From assembly GCA_937967705.1 (NCBI GenBank), contig CALCJG010000236.1:1-15752 (forward strand): DNA of 15,752 bases, read 5' to 3'. The position numbers and the translations under genes were made by a program. The notes beneath the pieces were generated by a model. The model saw only the letters and a program-made list of their open reading frames with translations. It had not been told where the DNA came from and did no database searches. Positions 13,232-15,752 of the stretch are shown here, piece by piece (the first letter of the stretch is position 1; each line of letters starts with the position of its first letter). This stretch comes from an uncultured Spirochaetia bacterium. Its GTDB lineage: Bacteria; Spirochaetota; UBA4802; JAGODF01.

Positions 13232-15707
13232 TTATTCGAATCTAAAGGTCGGGTATTTGTCCACAATGCCGAAGAGGTAGGCCTGTACATTGGCCGAATA
13301 ACGGTAATAGCGTATCATGAAATCGAAGAGAATGTTGGGCCAGCGCTTGATGGCTATGATGGATATGAGACCAGCAAAGGAGATCAGCAGGCTGCCGATG
13401 GAGAGCAGGGTCATGATGATGAGATGGGGCAGTGCCAGAAGTGTAATCCCCACCACGGTCAGTCTCATGAAAGCCAGGAACTTTGACGGCTTGATGGGGT
13501 AGATCACGTTGAATTGAACCGGGTGATCGATATCCTTTCGTCCGGCATATACGGGCATCTCCTCAACGACATCGTTTCCGCAGGCGTTCAGGGATAGCAT
13601 GAATCGCAGGGTGTTTTCCTGTATTTCGGTAAAATCATCCATGTTCTGCCCGGCAAAGAGGATTACGCACCAGTTGAGGGCTCCCAGTATCTGAGAGAGA
13701 AGGAAATAGATCAGCATGACTATATAGTACGGGATCAGGGCGAAATAGAAAAGCCCGAACAGTCTGAGAACAGCCCCGAGCCGGGAGTATTTCAGGGAAT
13801 AGTCGATGGAGAAGTTGATGGCGCCTCCGGGGACTACGTCTGCAGGGGCCTCGACGGATGTCTTCTCTATGTCGTTCCTGTAGCGGTCGAAATCCTCCTT
13901 GGCCTCTATATCCAGATAATCCTCCGCTTTTTTCGACTCGACTTCCATCCCTTTTACATCTGTTTTTCCTTTTTCCTTGTGCAGAAGAGCCGCCGCAGCC
14001 ACACCGCCTACCGCCGCTGTTCCTGCCAGTATGCCGAGTTCTGCCGTTTTGTCTGTTGACGATTCCTCTTCCTGAAATCGGTCCAGATCAATTTCAGGGA
14101 GATCCTCAGAGGCTATCTCCTCGGAGATGAGACGCTCTTTCTCTTCGGGACCGGCATTCAGGAGCAGATCTTCCGGCGCCTCTTCGCTGGCCAGTTCGTC
14201 TATGCTTATACTGGGGTCAATATCGTCGATGCTGAGTTTCAGATCTTCCTCGCTCTCTTCATCGACGGTTTTCTTGGCCTCCCACTCCTCCTTCTCGGAA
14301 GAGAGTTCGTCAATGGTCAACCCGGCGTCTTCAATGGTGATGCGCTCGTCTTCATCGAGGCTCTCGCCTTCCTTGAATTCCTCCGCTTCCTCAAGGGGGA
14401 TATCCAGGGTGTCCAGATCGATGGTGATGTTCTCGTCATCCATCTCCTCATCAGAGGGTGCGGCTGCGAGTTTTTTGCCTGTTCTATCCGGCTCCGTTTC
14501 CAGGTCGGTTTCGTCACTGAAGCTGATAAATTCGTCGCCGGTAACCTCTTCCACCTCCGCCTTGATGGCGGGCTCTTCTTCCAGCTGTATGTCCAGGGAA
14601 TCGAGATCAATGGTGATGCTCTCATCCAGGTCTTCCTCTTCCTGCACGCCCTTGAGGGGGCTCTTCTCTTCCTTGAGAGGTTCTTCCATACTCAGGTCGG
14701 AAACCTCAGCCTCCAGCATGTCAAAATCTTCACTTGTGACCTTTTCTACGGCGGGTTTGTCAAAGTCCTCGAAGGCAAGCGGTTCCTCTTTGCTCTTGTC
14801 CTCTGCCGCTTCCTCCAGAAGGGCATCATCCAGTACCAGATCCTCTTCCAGAGGGGTGAAATCTTCGGTCTCCGCCGGCTTTTTCTTCTCATCCCGGGCA
14901 GGGGTTTCGAAAAAATCCATATCGGTGAAATCATCCGGCGCCTTTCCCTTGCCGGAGGACACTCCCAGGGTTTTTCCACTTGAGGGTCCAGGGGCGGGAA
15001 GATCAAAATCCCCGATTTCCGCATTCAATTCGTCGGAAAGATCGACAGTCTCTTTTTCACGGGCACCCACAAGTACGAGATCCTCTTCCTCGTGCCCCAC
15101 AGCATCAACAGGTTTTCCCTTCCCGGCTTCCTTGATTTCATCTGAGAATTCAAAGTCGTCAATGCTGAGGGTTTCATCCTCCTCGAGATCCTTGAGCTCC
15201 GTATCAGTCACGTCCAGGCCGCTCAGTTCCCCGGATTTGCCCGCTGTCGGGATGGTTTTTTTAGGTTGTACGACCGGTATGTCATCCAGGGTCAAATCAC
15301 CCATATCATCCTTTTCCATTTCTGGAAGATTAAAGTCTTCCTCCATGGAGAGCTCTTCCTTCTTTTTGCCGGGACCCTTAATCTGATCATCCATCTCGTC
15401 CAGGACGCTCATGAGTTCGTCATCGGTGGGAACAGACGCTTCGGATTTCTCCTTCCCGGGGGTGTCCTTTTTCGGTTCTTCAAAATCGTCCAGAAAGGAA
15501 TCCATTTCGGCTGAAAGCAGGTCTTCCTCGCTTTTCTTCCCCCGCGGAAAGGCCTTTTTCGGGGGAAGATCCTCCTGTAAGAAATCATCACCGGGAAAGC
15601 TCTCTTCAGGGGCTTTTCCCATTACCCGGTTATCAATGATGACACTGGTTCCGCACTTGGGGCATGTGAAACCGAATTTCTTATTGCTGACCTTGGTGTC
15701 ATCAACA
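13232..15707 (-). CDS. Zinc-ribbon, acidic repeat linker, tandem DUF4389-like membrane protein (5' partial)
   Basis: 824 genuine codons are visible; the true N-terminus is lost because the contig runs into adapter after 15707. The apparent start (GTG at 15724, reading MCSSDL) is adapter. The first visible residues VDDTKVSNKKFGFTCPKCG are the second half of an MJ0042-type zinc ribbon (CPKCG at 15650-15664); the first Cys pair must lie beyond the contig end. About 580 residues of Asp/Glu/Ser-rich, probably disordered sequence follow, with repeated short motifs such as ITIDLDSLDIQLEE, ITIDLDTLDIPLEE, LSIDDFEF and ISIDELASEE. A small hydrophobic segment (LGILAGTAAVGGVAAAALL) comes next. The last ~197 residues hold two related DUF4389-like membrane halves (13538-13825 and 13235-13525), the second ending RWPNILFDFMIRYYRYSANV and VDKYPTFRF. 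Cellular role unknown. Confidence 0.85.
14402..14627 (-). repeat. Imperfect direct repeats coding ITIDLDxLDIxLEE
   Basis: Two ~37-nt segments (14402-14438 and 14591-14627) are alike at most positions and spaced 189 nt (63 codons) apart. They encode the two closest copies of the acidic motif. Weaker relatives (ERITIEDAGLTIDEL, LSIDDIDPSISIDEL, LSIDDFEF) occur on either side, so this is an internal repeat family of one protein, not a mobile repeat. Confidence 0.5.
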
Positions 15708-15752
15708 AGATCGGAAGAGCACACGTCTGAACTCCAGTCACGAGTGGATATC
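15708..15752 (+). other. Illumina TruSeq adapter read-through with index (artefact)
   Basis: From 15708 the sequence is AGATCGGAAGAGC followed by the rest of the TruSeq index-read adapter through CCAGTCAC, then GAGTGGAT and ATC. That order (adapter, 8-base index, start of the P7-side sequence) is known from the TruSeq design; GAGTGG is the index sold as number 23. It is not organism DNA and should be trimmed. Translated on the minus strand it supplies the false N-terminus MCSSDL of the large protein. Confidence 0.98.

Noticed and set aside
14127..15386. 419-codon Ser-rich plus-strand frame
   Set aside because: The Ser-rich repeats are the complement of the Asp/Glu-rich codons of the minus-strand acidic linker; there is no ribosome-binding site or domain.
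15709..15724. Apparent GTG start of the large minus-strand protein
   Set aside because: It lies within the sequencing adapter; MCSSDL is an adapter translation, not a protein N-terminus.
1..15752. Possible mobile island or defence system
   Set aside because: No transposase, integrase, phage, restriction or CRISPR gene, no flanking repeats or tRNA, and composition looks even; only the PIN remnant hints at a lost accessory element.

Overview
The window is ordinary chromosomal DNA of a Gram-negative bacterium with fairly high GC content. It encodes an outer-membrane beta-barrel with a signal peptide and two predicted lipoproteins. Their lipobox positions (F-L-S-C and A-W-G-C) are looser than the enterobacterial consensus. 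Together with the gene mix (FIST/PAS-kinase pair, stand-alone CsgG-like lipoprotein, zinc-ribbon/acidic/DUF4389 protein) this fits Spirochaetota or a Desulfobacterota-like lineage, with Spirochaetota a weak preference. No rRNA, tRNA, CRISPR array, insertion sequence, phage gene or attachment site was seen. The last 45 bases are not genomic: they are an Illumina TruSeq read-through adapter with its index, so this is the untrimmed end of a short-read contig.

Left part (1-4000), mostly minus strand: the first 36 codons of a DUF937/YidB-like gene; a two-gene unit of a PLP-dependent aromatic amino-acid decarboxylase followed by a small membrane-anchored protein; a truncated PIN-domain (VapC-like) remnant; a divergent 59-residue plus-strand gene with its own candidate promoter; and an alpha/beta hydrolase convergent with that small gene.

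Middle part (4000-11650), plus strand: an M20 metallopeptidase; an OlsB/hemolysin-type GNAT N-acyltransferase closed by a strong terminator; a FIST sensor protein and a PAS/histidine-kinase/receiver hybrid kinase, 3 nt apart and driven by a good sigma70-type promoter; a PstS-like lipoprotein behind TTGACA/TATAAT hexamers with a long 19-bp spacer; and an outer-membrane beta-barrel. These look like separate transcription units, except for FIST-kinase.

Right part (11650-15707): a minus-strand CsgG-like lipoprotein with a TPR-like tail, sharing a bidirectional terminator with the barrel gene; a plus-strand two-TM/winged-helix/zinc-ribbon protein; and a large minus-strand protein with an N-terminal zinc ribbon, a long acidic repetitive linker and a C-terminal tandem DUF4389-like membrane domain. 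The last two genes converge on a strong bidirectional terminator. The large protein lacks its true N-terminus because the contig ends there; its apparent start is adapter sequence.

No clearly new multi-gene system was found. The observations most worth a second look are the adapter-made false protein start, a perfect 13-bp inverted repeat inside the receiver-domain coding sequence, the zinc-ribbon/acidic/DUF4389 architecture beside a second membrane zinc-ribbon protein, and the unrecognised 59-residue gene.
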